The notes: a model not told the origin generated them from the sequence alone. A stretch of 64,000 nt of DNA from Seminibacterium arietis (GCF_042675725.1 NZ_JBHTJN010000001.1:1-64000), one strand, 5' to 3'. Numbered from the stretch's first letter, positions 32,597-39,029 are shown. Translations and numbers: made by a program.

Positions 32597-32652
32597 GATA
32601 ACCGTACTTTCAACAGAAAGTCAGCGAGCCACAATTTATTAATGGCTTTTTT
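32571..32652 (+). repeat. Promoter-hairpin-terminator element, copy 1
   Basis: TTGACA (32571-32576), 17 bp, TAAGAT (32594-32599); hairpin ACTTTC-AACA-GAAAGT (32606-32621); then AGCCA...TGGCT (32627-32631/32643-32647) with T-run. A transcript would be about 50 nt. The terminator's 3' arm contains the ATG at 32642 of the next reading frame. Confidence 0.75.
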
Positions 32653-33280
32653 AATACCTAAATTACTGGCTGATGTTATGTTTAAATCTATTTTCTTGAA
32701 ATTTTTCAATAAAAATAAACAAAAAGATATTGCTCCAAATCTTGCATTAAAACCCCAAATTGATATTGAGCTTGTTACAGCTAGAAATAGAGAAGATGAA
32801 CCGCCGACTACGGCGGAAGAAATTTTATTCAAAAAAGCATTTCTTCTTCGAATAAAAGATGCTTTACATAGATATGATTTTGTAAAAAAAGACAAAATCG
32901 AATTTCTGGCTAAACGAATTTTAGATGACTCTTACAATCAAGGAGAGGTTCTATCCTTACAAGAAAAAAAGGAATTAAACTTAAATACCAGAGCAAAATA
33001 TTCAAAAGAGCTTATTGATTGCTTTCAAGATGTTGAGCATTTCAAGTTTGATCCTAAGTTTTTTTGTAAAAACCTACAATATACAGAACGAACTATTGTA
33101 TGGGCTTTGAGAGAAATTGAACGTCTAAGAAATACGGGATTTATTGAAAAGATCCACCTGTCAGGAATGGGAGAATGGAATGAAAAAATAGTTAAGCTGA
33201 ATAATATCCCGTCATTACCAATAATTGACTATACACAAGAACAATGTTTATTTTTTGTTACAGGTCACATTGATTATTAA
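32642..33280 (+). CDS. Unknown prophage protein (about 200-212 aa)
   Basis: 212 residues from ATG 32642, or 200 from ATG 32678 (M-F-K-S-I-F-L-K-F-F), which avoids starting inside the terminator hairpin. Charged, helical, no membrane segment or known motif. Contains E-P-P-T-T-A-E-E-I-L-F-K-K-A-F near residue 55. Flanked on both sides by the repeated promoter-terminator element, so it looks like a self-contained accessory gene. Confidence 0.6.
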   Translation: MAFLIPKLLADVMFKSIFLKFFNKNKQKDIAPNLALKPQIDIELVTARNREDEPPTTAEEILFKKAFLLRIKDALHRYDFVKKDKIEFLAKRILDDSYNQGEVLSLQEKKELNLNTRAKYSKELIDCFQDVEHFKFDPKFFCKNLQYTERTIVWALREIERLRNTGFIEKIHLSGMGEWNEKIVKLNNIPSLPIIDYTQEQCLFFVTGHIDY

Positions 33281-33285
33281 TTTAC

Positions 33286-33399
33286 TTTACATCGCCCCAA
33301 AATTCATTTAGACTACACCTACTTTCAAAAGAAAGTCGGGATTAGCCTCCTGAATGAGTGGTGCGGTGAAAAAGATAGTCGCACAATGCGACTTTTTTT
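33286..33399 (+). repeat. Promoter-hairpin-terminator element, copy 2
   Basis: TTTACA (33286-33291), 17 bp, TAGACT (33309-33314); hairpin ACTTTC-AAAA-GAAAGT (33321-33336); terminator AGTCGCA-CAA-TGCGACT plus T-run (33377-33399). Follows the 212-codon gene. Confidence 0.7.
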
Positions 33400-33501
33400 A
33401 TAACCGAAAACTAGCAAATCAAAAGGTATTACCAAAACGGTAACCCCTTCAAAACTTCAAAGGTCTAGTCAAATTGACTACCCCTTTTTAAAAGTTGTCA
33501 A

Positions 33502-33608
33502 TGATGAGCTAGGTTGGAGATCTTCGGATCGCCGTTTGCACTGCTCAACGGTAAGGCTAATCCAATCTAGTTCATCACCAACGTTTAGCCTCGTAGTGAT
33601 GAGTTTTT
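33502..33608 (+). ncRNA. Attenuator-like RNA upstream of the BRO/KilA-N gene
   Basis: P1: TGATGAGCTAGGTTGG (33502-33517) pairs over 16 bp (two G-U) with CCAATCTAGTTCATCA (33562-33577). Inside: GATC-TTCG-GATC (33519-33530) and GCCGTT/AACGG (33531-33536/33547-33551). The 3' strand of P1 can instead pair with GTGATGAG (33596-33603), which is followed by T5, making a terminator. A second copy of the inner part is at 35716-35766. The alternative pairing suggests a switch controlling the gene at 33634. Confidence 0.65.
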
Positions 33609-33633
33609 AAAACTTAGATTAGAGAGCAGAAAA

Positions 33634-34935
33634 ATGACAACTTTAACTTTCCAAAACAAAACTCTTTCGGTTATTAATCAAAGCAACCAAACTTGGCTTA
33701 CAGCTTCAGATATTGGTAAAGCATTAGGTTATTCTCAAGGTATTGTTGGAGTAACTAAACTCTACAACGCCCACCAAGACGAATTTACTCCTTGTATGAC
33801 CGCACTTGTGGATATGCAGACCGCAGGGGGCATTCAAAAAGTCAGAATTTTCAGCTTGCGTGGTTGCCACCTAATCGGAATGCTTAGCCACACCAAAGTC
33901 GCCAAAGAGTTTCGCAAATGGGTGCTGGATATTTTAGACAAAGAAGTTTCGCAAAATAATCAACAAATCGCCCCGCTTGCACTGCCTGAAAAGAAATACA
34001 TTGACAATCGAAATAAACCGCAATACACTGAAGTCCTCTCAAAAAATAACTACAAGCGGCTTCCGCACCCGTCAGATTTAGCGGTTTTTTTATGCCAATT
34101 CAACGGCGGGTCGATAGCTGGGAAATACAATACCGTAAAGGGAATACCTAGCAGCAGGCAACTTGTAGTGCCTGAGAGTGAGTCCCGCCACCCTCAACCC
34201 AACGTGGCTAATCTCTCAAACTACAAGGAATTAGCTATGACTAATATTATCACCGCACACTACAACGGTACTCAAGTTTTTTTCCAAGATGACGCATATC
34301 TTAACGCAACTGCAATTGCAGCACATTTTGGTAAACGCCCTAATGACTGGTTATCCTTACCAGCGACCAAAGAATATATTGAAGCCCTTCAGACAAATAC
34401 CAGAAAATCTGGTAATTCAAAAAATAATCAAGAAGTGGGAAAATCCCACTTCATAAAGACAACTCGTGGAGCAAATGGTGGAACTTGGCTACACCGCAGA
34501 TTAGCAGTTGCCTTTGCTCGTTGGTTAAATGTCGAATTTGCAATTTGGTGTGATGAACAGATTGAAAAAATCTTAATAAATAAAAACAAACCACAACAAC
34601 TGACCTCACCTGAACCAAAACCACGTGGAATTTTACTCGATGAAGAAGCATTTTATGTTGTCGCAAAAGCAATAGCTAAATTAAATGAATCTACATTTGA
34701 GTGGGAAAAAATGATGGATTTGTTTTCAGAACTTGAAAGCCACAGAAACTATAAAACAGCATTTAATCTCGGTGTTGCCAGTTACAATCTTGCACAAAGT
34801 TCAGAGAAAATCATTATGAAAAATCTAGTGCAGATGAAAAACAAGGTATGGAAAAAAGAGATTGAAGACTTTATTTTTTCTAACCCACATCTACAAAATC
34901 ATACAGAAAATAAACTAGTTCACTACTTACGTTAA
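33634..34935 (+). CDS. BRO-N / KilA-N antirepressor, apparently fused through an intergenic leader
   Basis: 433 residues in one frame. Residues 1-110 are a BRO-N domain (W-L-T-A-S-D-I-G-K-A-L-G-Y ... F-R-K-W-V-L-D-I-L). Residues 120-200 read like translated non-coding sequence and coincide with an antirepressor leader RNA. A second start, ATG 34237 with AAGGA, begins a KilA-N domain (L-N-A-T-A-I-A-A-H-F-G-K-R-P...G-G-T-W-L-H-R-R-L-A). The last 104 residues equal those of the antirepressor at 41840. Probably two genes joined by chance readthrough, the second being 232 residues. Confidence 0.7.
   Translation: MTTLTFQNKTLSVINQSNQTWLTASDIGKALGYSQGIVGVTKLYNAHQDEFTPCMTALVDMQTAGGIQKVRIFSLRGCHLIGMLSHTKVAKEFRKWVLDILDKEVSQNNQQIAPLALPEKKYIDNRNKPQYTEVLSKNNYKRLPHPSDLAVFLCQFNGGSIAGKYNTVKGIPSSRQLVVPESESRHPQPNVANLSNYKELAMTNIITAHYNGTQVFFQDDAYLNATAIAAHFGKRPNDWLSLPATKEYIEALQTNTRKSGNSKNNQEVGKSHFIKTTRGANGGTWLHRRLAVAFARWLNVEFAIWCDEQIEKILINKNKPQQLTSPEPKPRGILLDEEAFYVVAKAIAKLNESTFEWEKMMDLFSELESHRNYKTAFNLGVASYNLAQSSEKIIMKNLVQMKNKVWKKEIEDFIFSNPHLQNHTENKLVHYLR
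34055..34236 (+). ncRNA. Antirepressor leader RNA, copy 1
   Basis: Shares with the leader at 41609-41838 the blocks CCGCACCCG, AGCGGT-N-TTTTTATGCC and GTAA-N-GGGAATAC. Helices: outer GGCGGG (34105-34110) with CCCGCC (34184-34189), inner CAGGCA/TGCCTG (34155-34160/34169-34174). The same helices exist in the second copy with different bases, supporting a real RNA. Lies just before the KilA-N start at 34237. Confidence 0.65.
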
Positions 34936-35082
34936 GACTCCCGAGAAACCGACCGCACTTTTCCAGTGTGGCGGTTTCACTCAACCTAAATTTAGCCAAG
35001 GAACACCAAAATGAACATGAAATCAGAATTTTACTATTGCTGTGCAGCTATTATCTTAGGAGCAACATTAGCCGTCAGTTGC
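34622..35082 (+). repeat. 461-bp near-identical repeat, copy 1
   Basis: Matches 42423-42883 with two mismatches seen by eye (34791 T/C, 34915 C/T). Covers the shared C-terminal domain of both antirepressors, the following hairpin (GAAACCG...CGGTTTC) and the first 24 codons of a lipoprotein gene. Confidence 0.95.
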
Positions 35083-35083
35083 A

Positions 35084-35110
35084 AAGCCTGTTTCAAACAG
35101 GCTTTTTTAT
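35084..35110 (+). terminator. Intrinsic terminator after antirepressor block
   Basis: AAGCCTGTTT-C-AAACAGGCTT followed by T6, at the junction where the 461-bp repeat ends. Confidence 0.8.
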
Positions 35111-35127
35111 TGTGCAGAAAAAATAAT

Positions 35128-35193
35128 TTGACACCACCGCCAACACGGATTAAGATAACCGCACTTTCAAGCCGTCCCAAACGGCTTTTTTTT
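35128..35193 (+). repeat. Promoter-hairpin-terminator element, copy 3 (before phd-like/doc)
   Basis: TTGACA (35128-35133), 17 bp, TAAGAT (35151-35156), then ACCGCACTTTCA and terminator AGCCGT-CCCAA-ACGGCT with T7 (35170-35193). The GAAAGT half of the first hairpin is absent. Lies 13 bp before the antitoxin start. Confidence 0.75.
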
Positions 35194-35206
35194 GTAGGAG
35201 AATAAA

Positions 35207-35335
35207 ATGAAACCCAATGCTCAACCGGTAAAAATCGAACTCAAAGGCGAAGCAGGAAAACGTGTTGCATTAGCAGCAGCCAAGCGTGTGATTAAAACAC
35301 ACAACAAAGAAATCAAAGCACTTGCATACAAATGA
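35207..35335 (+). CDS. Small antitoxin paired with Doc (42 aa)
   Basis: ATG 35207 with TAGGAG before it; stop overlaps the toxin start (ATGA). Basic and short (I-E-L-K-G-E-A-G-K-R-V-A-L-A-A-A-K-R-V-I-K-T-H). Its size and place identify it as the antitoxin of a Doc system, though it is shorter than Phd and has no clear DNA-binding domain. Confidence 0.75.
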   Translation: MKPNAQPVKIELKGEAGKRVALAAAKRVIKTHNKEIKALAYK

Positions 35336-35694
35336 TTACACTTGAATTAGTGATTGCCATTCATCAAGCCATTTTAGAAACCGAGCCTGGCTTAAAAGGG
35401 GCGGTAGATTTAGGGAAATTAGACAGCGCATTATCACGCATTGACAACTGGATGCACTACGAAAATACCGATAATATCTTTGATATAGCCTCCCTTTATG
35501 CGGTTGCTATTGCCAAAGCCCACGCCTTTCCTGATGGCAACAAACGAACGGCAATGGTCACAATGCTTACCTATTTAGATCTACAAGGTATAGAAATTGA
35601 ACCCGATCACGGACTTGATGATACAATGGTTGAAGTCGCAGCAGGAACAATGGATTTCAAGCAGCTAGCTCAACATTTACAAAAATTATGCTAA
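35332..35694 (+). CDS. doc: Doc/Fic-type toxin
   Basis: 120 residues. I-H-Q-A-I-L-E near the start, L-Y-A-V-A-I-A-K-A-H-A-F-P-D-G-N-K-R-T-A near 70: the H-x-F-x-D-G-N-K-R motif of Doc, which phosphorylates EF-Tu in P1. Translationally coupled to the small antitoxin. A phage-borne addiction or exclusion unit with its own promoter. Confidence 0.92.
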   Translation: MITLELVIAIHQAILETEPGLKGAVDLGKLDSALSRIDNWMHYENTDNIFDIASLYAVAIAKAHAFPDGNKRTAMVTMLTYLDLQGIEIEPDHGLDDTMVEVAAGTMDFKQLAQHLQKLC

Positions 35695-35695
35695 C

Positions 35696-35715
35696 CCCCG
35701 TTGCAATCAACGGGG
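35696..35715. other. Hairpin after doc
   Basis: CCCCGTTG-CAAT-CAACGGGG, perfect 8-bp stem directly after the doc stop; no T-run follows, because the next structured RNA starts at once. Confidence 0.55.
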
Positions 35716-35766
35716 TGATGAGCTGGGCAGGGGATCGAAAGATCGCCGTTCACCTTGTACAACGGC
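35716..35766 (+). ncRNA. Second copy of the attenuator-like RNA core
   Basis: TGATGAGCT (35716-35724), GATC-GAAA-GATC (35733-35744), GCCGTT-N10-AACGGC (35745-35750/35761-35766). Compared with 33502-33551 the tetraloop changes from TTCG to GAAA while stems are kept, as expected of a real RNA. The long outer stem is only partly kept. Confidence 0.55.
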
Positions 35767-35979
35767 ACAATCGCAAATTCATTAATTCAACTCTGTAGAA
35801 TGGAATTCAAATTACAATTAAAGACACAGTTCCATTAATCGACAAACTATTAGACGTGCAACACAAAACGCCACATTCTAACCAAAAACGAATACAACAC
35901 CAATTGTAATTTCAATCAACAGCCAAACTTCATCAAAATCCACCGCACTTAAAGTGCGGTTTTTCTTTAGGGAAATATT
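35767..35979 (+). other. Non-coding stretch with a gene remnant and a USS terminator
   Basis: A frame without start (35808-35910, I-T-I-K-D-T-V-P-L-I-D-K-L-L-D-V-Q) looks like the remains of a small gene. At 35942-35965 paired uptake signals ACCGCACTT-AAAGTGCGGT form a hairpin with T-run, a terminator before the ATPase gene. Confidence 0.45.
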
Positions 35980-36642
35980 ATGAGTATAACAACCTTAATT
36001 TTAGGGGAAAGCGGTTCGGGCAAATCAACTAGCCTACGCCACCTAGACCCACAAAAAACACTTCTTATCCAGTCAATTAGCAAACCACTTCCATTTAGGG
36101 CGAAAGAATGGCAACCCATTACAAGAGATAACCCTAGCGGATCTATTTTTATCTGTGATGATACTGAAACTATTTGCAAGGCTATGACTAGAACACCGCG
36201 TGAAATCATTATCATTGATGATTATCAATACATTATGGCAAATGAATTTATGCGACGTGCGAAAGAAAAAGGCTATGACAAATTTACTGACATTGGCGAA
36301 AAAGCATGGACGGTATTTAATACCGCATTAAAGCTACCAATGAACAAGCGGATCTATATTTTATCGCACGTCGAAACCGATCCATTTGGCAAAACCAAAA
36401 TCAAAACCATTGGCAAAATGCTTGATGAAAAAATTACGCTAGAAGGCATGGTTACTATCTGTTTACGCACACAAGTAAATGACGGGCAATTTCAATTCTC
36501 TACGCAAAACAACGGTAACGACACAGTAAAAAGCCCTATGGGATTATTTGAAACTCAATTCATTGAAAACGACCTCAACGCCGTTGATGAAATGATTTGC
36601 AATTACTACGACATCAAACCAACACAAGGAAACGAAAAATGA
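35980..36642 (+). CDS. RecA-fold ATPase, Sak4-like
   Basis: 220 residues. Walker A G-E-S-G-S-G-K-S-T at residues 9-17 and Walker B E-I-I-I-I-D-D-Y-Q near 72. Followed at once by an SSB-like gene. Phage Sak4-type proteins are single-domain RecA-like ATPases that help single-strand annealing with a partner SSB; this pair fits. Also called P-loop DNA-binding protein in annotation. Confidence 0.8.
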   Translation: MSITTLILGESGSGKSTSLRHLDPQKTLLIQSISKPLPFRAKEWQPITRDNPSGSIFICDDTETICKAMTRTPREIIIIDDYQYIMANEFMRRAKEKGYDKFTDIGEKAWTVFNTALKLPMNKRIYILSHVETDPFGKTKIKTIGKMLDEKITLEGMVTICLRTQVNDGQFQFSTQNNGNDTVKSPMGLFETQFIENDLNAVDEMICNYYDIKPTQGNEK

Positions 36643-37268
36643 CACAAACAATATTCACTTACAATCAAGAACAAGCGATAAAAGCTGGTAATTCCAGTTT
36701 TATCGCTGAAACAGGAGCATATATTTGCAGAATTATCAGTGCAGAATATGTTCAGTCTCAAAGTGGTGCATTATCCCTTGAACTAACTGTTGAAACAAAA
36801 GAGGGATTGAGAGGAAATTACCTCTCAATCTATTATCAAGGTAAAGACGGTAGCCCACTACAAAGCGGACACAACATGATACAAGCAATTATGGGGGGCA
36901 CAAGAGTGGCTGAACTTACACGACAATTTAAAGACAACAAAGCGTACGCACCACAATTAGAGGGAAAATATCTTGGATTAATGCTGCAAAAAGTCCTTCG
37001 CACCAAACAAGACGGTTCAGACACTTACGGCTTTCAGATTCTTTGCCCATTCTTCCACAACACCCAAAAAACCTTGGCAGAGCATCTTGAAAATAAACCA
37101 GCTGAACGGATTAAATGGCTTATTGAACACATTAAAGATAAAGACGACCGCAGAAAACAAGATCAACAACAAAATTATCAAGCCCACCAACAACTTTATG
37201 GGCAATCAACCTCATCATCTTATCCGCCCCCATTAGCAGATAACCTTGATGATGAAATTCCTTTTTGA
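36639..37268 (+). CDS. SSB-like DNA-binding protein with acidic tip (DUF669-like)
   Basis: 209 residues from ATG 36639, which overlaps the ATPase stop by 4 bp (ATGA). Beta-rich N-terminal half (F-I-A-E-T-G-A-Y-I-C-R-I-I-S-A, S-L-E-L-T-V-E-T), a Q-rich linker, and the end L-D-D-E-I-P-F, the tip that in SSB recruits repair partners. Works with the upstream ATPase in recombination. Confidence 0.8.
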   Translation: MTQTIFTYNQEQAIKAGNSSFIAETGAYICRIISAEYVQSQSGALSLELTVETKEGLRGNYLSIYYQGKDGSPLQSGHNMIQAIMGGTRVAELTRQFKDNKAYAPQLEGKYLGLMLQKVLRTKQDGSDTYGFQILCPFFHNTQKTLAEHLENKPAERIKWLIEHIKDKDDRRKQDQQQNYQAHQQLYGQSTSSSYPPPLADNLDDEIPF

Positions 37269-37340
37269 GATACGTATATATCTAAATTTAGCTAAAATTG
37301 ACCGCACTTTAACCAAAAGTGCGGCACAAAACCAACAAAA

Positions 37341-37360
37341 AACCGCCCAAACAGGCGGTT
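37341..37360. terminator. Convergent terminator
   Basis: AACCGCC-CAAACA-GGCGGTT between the SSB-like gene (plus) and the SOS-box gene (minus). Confidence 0.7.
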
Positions 37361-37369
37361 AAATATGAA

Positions 37370-37735
37370 TTAAATTTGATGAAATTTCTTCTTAAAGTCT
37401 GAGTAATTTTCTTTTACATCCAATCCAATAGGACCGCTAGTAAAATAAACTGCTACACCATGTACTTGAATACCGTTTTGCTTTTCTTCCAAGTAAGATA
37501 CATTGTAATCATGAATGCCAACTTTCACCCCATCAGAAAGCTCAGTTTGAATAAAATTAGGGAATTTAACGCTAATTTCTTCATAACCTCCTTTCACTTG
37601 ATGTGTTACGCTTCCACCGCAGTGTAATAACGTAGTTTGAGGGGAATTTTTACTTTCTTGAAGATAAAAAACTGCCGTTTTACTAACAGTAATACTTGCA
37701 CCAGACTCTAAAGTTAAATCAACAAATCCAGACAT
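37370..37735 (-). CDS. Unknown protein under a LexA box (121 aa)
   Basis: ATG 37735 with GGAG at 8 bases. Beta-rich, no membrane segment; contains L-H-C-G-G-S-V-T-H-Q-V-K-G-G-Y near residue 40. It is alone on the minus strand in the left arm and has its own strong promoter covered by a consensus SOS box, so it is expected to be induced by DNA damage independently of CI. No family recognised. Confidence 0.65.
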   Translation of the reverse strand: MSGFVDLTLESGASITVSKTAVFYLQESKNSPQTTLLHCGGSVTHQVKGGYEEISVKFPNFIQTELSDGVKVGIHDYNVSYLEEKQNGIQVHGVAVYFTSGPIGLDVKENYSDFKKKFHQI

Positions 37736-37771
37736 ATGCGTTCTCCTTTTAAAAATAACATTAAAAAAACA

Positions 37772-37823
37772 CTGTACATATATACAGCATTTAAACTATA
37801 CTAAATTTAAACATAAAAGTCAA
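37772..37823 (-). promoter_or_regulatory. SOS-regulated promoter with LexA box
   Basis: Minus strand: -35 TTGACT (37823-37818), 17 bp, -10 TATAGT (37800-37795), followed at the start site by CTGTATATATGTACAG (37787-37772), a near-perfect LexA box (CTGT-N8-ACAG). The gene starts 36 bp further on. Confidence 0.82.
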
Positions 37824-37913
37824 TGTGTTAATGTTGGAAACAATTTTGACTAAAAGTTCAACAAAACAGTATGCAGATTAGAAGCGTTGGAACGGCGACT
37901 AGCAAAAAAGGGC

Positions 37914-38099
37914 TTACGCCCCTTTTGTCTGTTTAAACGCTTCGATTGCCTGTATCAATAATTGATTTTGTGGAATACCATATTGCTCACTCAACTGCTC
38001 AATTTCAGCGACAACCGACTGAGGCAGTTTATAGGTTTTAGCCATAATGCCACGCTTGGCATCGGAACGGGCAACTTTTTCAGCGTTAGTCATAGTCAT
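37914..38099 (-). CDS. Ribbon-helix-helix regulator, copy 1
   Basis: 61 residues: N-terminal M-T-N-A-E-K-V-A-R-S-D-A-K-R-G-I, then T-Y-K-L-P-Q-S-V-V-A-E-I-E-Q-L-S-E-Q-Y-G-I-P-Q-N-Q-L-L-I-Q-A-I, a CopG/Arc-like RHH. Paralogue of 41095-41283. Located downstream of an Ibs-like peptide gene on the same strand. Paired 12-bp palindromes upstream (38361-38372, 38385-38396) are candidate binding sites. Confidence 0.78.
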   Translation of the reverse strand: MTMTNAEKVARSDAKRGIMAKTYKLPQSVVAEIEQLSEQYGIPQNQLLIQAIEAFKQTKGA

Positions 38100-38161
38100 A
38101 GGTTTAGCCCCAAGTAAATTTTAGGTTGAATTTCAGGATCTATCTTTGGTAAAATGTTGGA

Positions 38162-38320
38162 GACCTCAGGGGGAGGTGCGAACTCCCCCATCGGTTTTAA
38201 GTGCTTAGTAAGCTGGTGAACTTACTAACAACAGCACAATCAAGATTAAGATGATTTGTAAGGTTTTCATCTTGTCTTAACTCCAAGTTATCAGCCCCAT
38301 CTCAACAGGTGGGGCTTTGT
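38162..38320 (+). ncRNA. Candidate Sib-like antisense RNA, module 1
   Basis: Plus-strand promoter TTGAAT (38126-38131), 18 bp, TAAAAT (38150-38155), start near 38162. End at hairpin AGCCCCA...TGGGGCT (38293-38299/38310-38316) with a short T-run. The transcript would be about 155 nt and fully antisense to the Ibs-like peptide gene at 38205-38270. Also carries the hairpin GGGGGAG...CTCCCCC (38169-38189). Confidence 0.55.
38205..38270 (-). CDS. Ibs-like type I toxin peptide, module 1 (21 aa)
   Basis: ATG 38270, stop TAA 38207-38205, GGAG ten bases before the start. Starts M-K-T-L-Q-I-I-L-I-L-I-V, continues with four hydrophobic residues and ends V-S-S-P-A-Y, closely resembling E. coli Ibs peptides (hydrophobic 18-19 residues ending S-F-x-A-Y). 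Flanked by GC-rich hairpins, covered by an antisense transcript and followed by an RHH gene. Toxicity by membrane insertion is inferred from the family. Confidence 0.7.
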   Translation of the reverse strand: MKTLQIILILIVLLLVSSPAY

Positions 38321-38350
38321 CCTGTTATCAGCCCCGTGCTGATGTCGCCT

Positions 38351-38396
38351 ATTATAAAAGATAGTACACTATAACACAAGAAAAATAGTACACTAT
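38351..38396 (-). promoter_or_regulatory. Promoter of module 1 with paired palindromes
   Basis: Minus strand: -35 TTGTGT (38379-38374), 17 bp, -10 TATAAT (38356-38351). Two identical sites ATAGTACACTAT at 38361-38372 (inside the spacer) and 38385-38396, centres 24 bp apart, likely bound by the downstream RHH protein. Confidence 0.7.
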
Positions 38397-38412
38397 CTCA
38401 AAATAATTTTAC

Positions 38413-38491
38413 TTTACACCGCCCCTATTCAGTATTAAACTACTCCCACTTTCAACAGAAAGTCAGCAGCCACAATTTAGTGGCTTTTTTT
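38413..38491 (+). repeat. Promoter-hairpin-terminator element, copy 4
   Basis: TTTACA (38413-38418), 17 bp, TAAACT (38436-38441); hairpin ACTTTC-AACA-GAAAGT (38448-38463); terminator AGCCAC...GTGGCT with T-run (38468-38491). The next gene starts at 38510 after GAGAGGT. Confidence 0.75.
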
Positions 38492-38509
38492 TGTATCTGA
38501 GAGGTAAAA

Positions 38510-38839
38510 ATGACTAATGTAATCATTGTAAAAGATGCTGAAATTCGCGTAATGGAACAAAATGGTGAAGATTACATCAACCTAACGGATATGCTCAAAG
38601 CAAAAGATGGGGAATTTTTTATTAGCGATTGGCTCAGAAACCGTAATACGCTTGAATATATCGGTATTTGGGAAGAGCTAAACAATCCTAATTTTAATTA
38701 TGGCGAATTCGCCCTAATTAAAAATCAATCTGGTTTAAATCGATTTAAAATTAGCGTTAAAGAGTTTGTTGCTCAAACTAATGCTATCGGTTTACAAGCC
38801 AAAGCAGGACGTTATGGTGGAACTTACGCTCACAATTGA
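38510..38839 (+). pseudogene. Truncated KilA-N domain protein
   Basis: 109 residues. Y-I-N-L-T-D-M-L-K-A-K, F-F-I-S-D-W-L-R-N-R-N-T-L-E-Y-I-G-I-W-E, Y-G-E-F, and K-A-G-R-Y-G-G-T-Y-A-H are the KilA-N core, but the frame ends where the domain normally continues (K-D-I-A-F-x-F). At that point the sequence passes into a membrane-protein gene in another frame, so the 3' half has been replaced. Confidence 0.7.
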
Positions 38840-39029
38840 TGCGTGGTCTAAAATAGCCGATGATATAGCCAAAGTCGCAATGCTGGCGATTCCTGTAATG
38901 CTTTATGGAAATGAAACGCTTGCGATTAAAATCATCAACGCTCTATTATTAAGTTTTTCCGCTTACAGTGCATTACTCATCAGCAGACATTTACGCAAAA
39001 GCAAACACAAACAAGGAGAAACACAATGA
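38814..39029 (+). CDS. Two-span membrane protein (71 aa)
   Basis: ATG 38814. Hydrophobic segments at about residues 14-30 (I-A-K-V-A-M-L-A-I-P-V-M-L) and 37-56 (I-I-N-A-L-L-L-S-F-S-A-Y-S-A-L-L), basic C-terminus. Overlaps the end of the truncated KilA-N gene and, by ATGA, the next tiny gene. Unknown function. Confidence 0.6.
   Translation: MVELTLTIDAWSKIADDIAKVAMLAIPVMLYGNETLAIKIINALLLSFSAYSALLISRHLRKSKHKQGETQ

Larger units (their letters stand above)
35011..35205 (+). pseudogene. Truncated copy of the phage lipoprotein gene
   Basis: First 24 codons (M-N-M-K-S-E-F-Y-Y-C...L-A-V-S-C) equal the start of the gene at 42812. After the lipobox Cys the sequence changes to a terminator (AAGCCTGTTT-C-AAACAGGCTT, then T-run, 35084-35110) and the next promoter element, so the 64-codon frame is not a real protein. 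It is the broken end of the duplicated block. Confidence 0.8.

Noticed and set aside
33459..33490. TAGTCAA-A-TTGACTA inverted repeat as a further regulatory site
   Set aside because: It is followed by a C/T run and is best read as an ordinary terminator of the upstream element.
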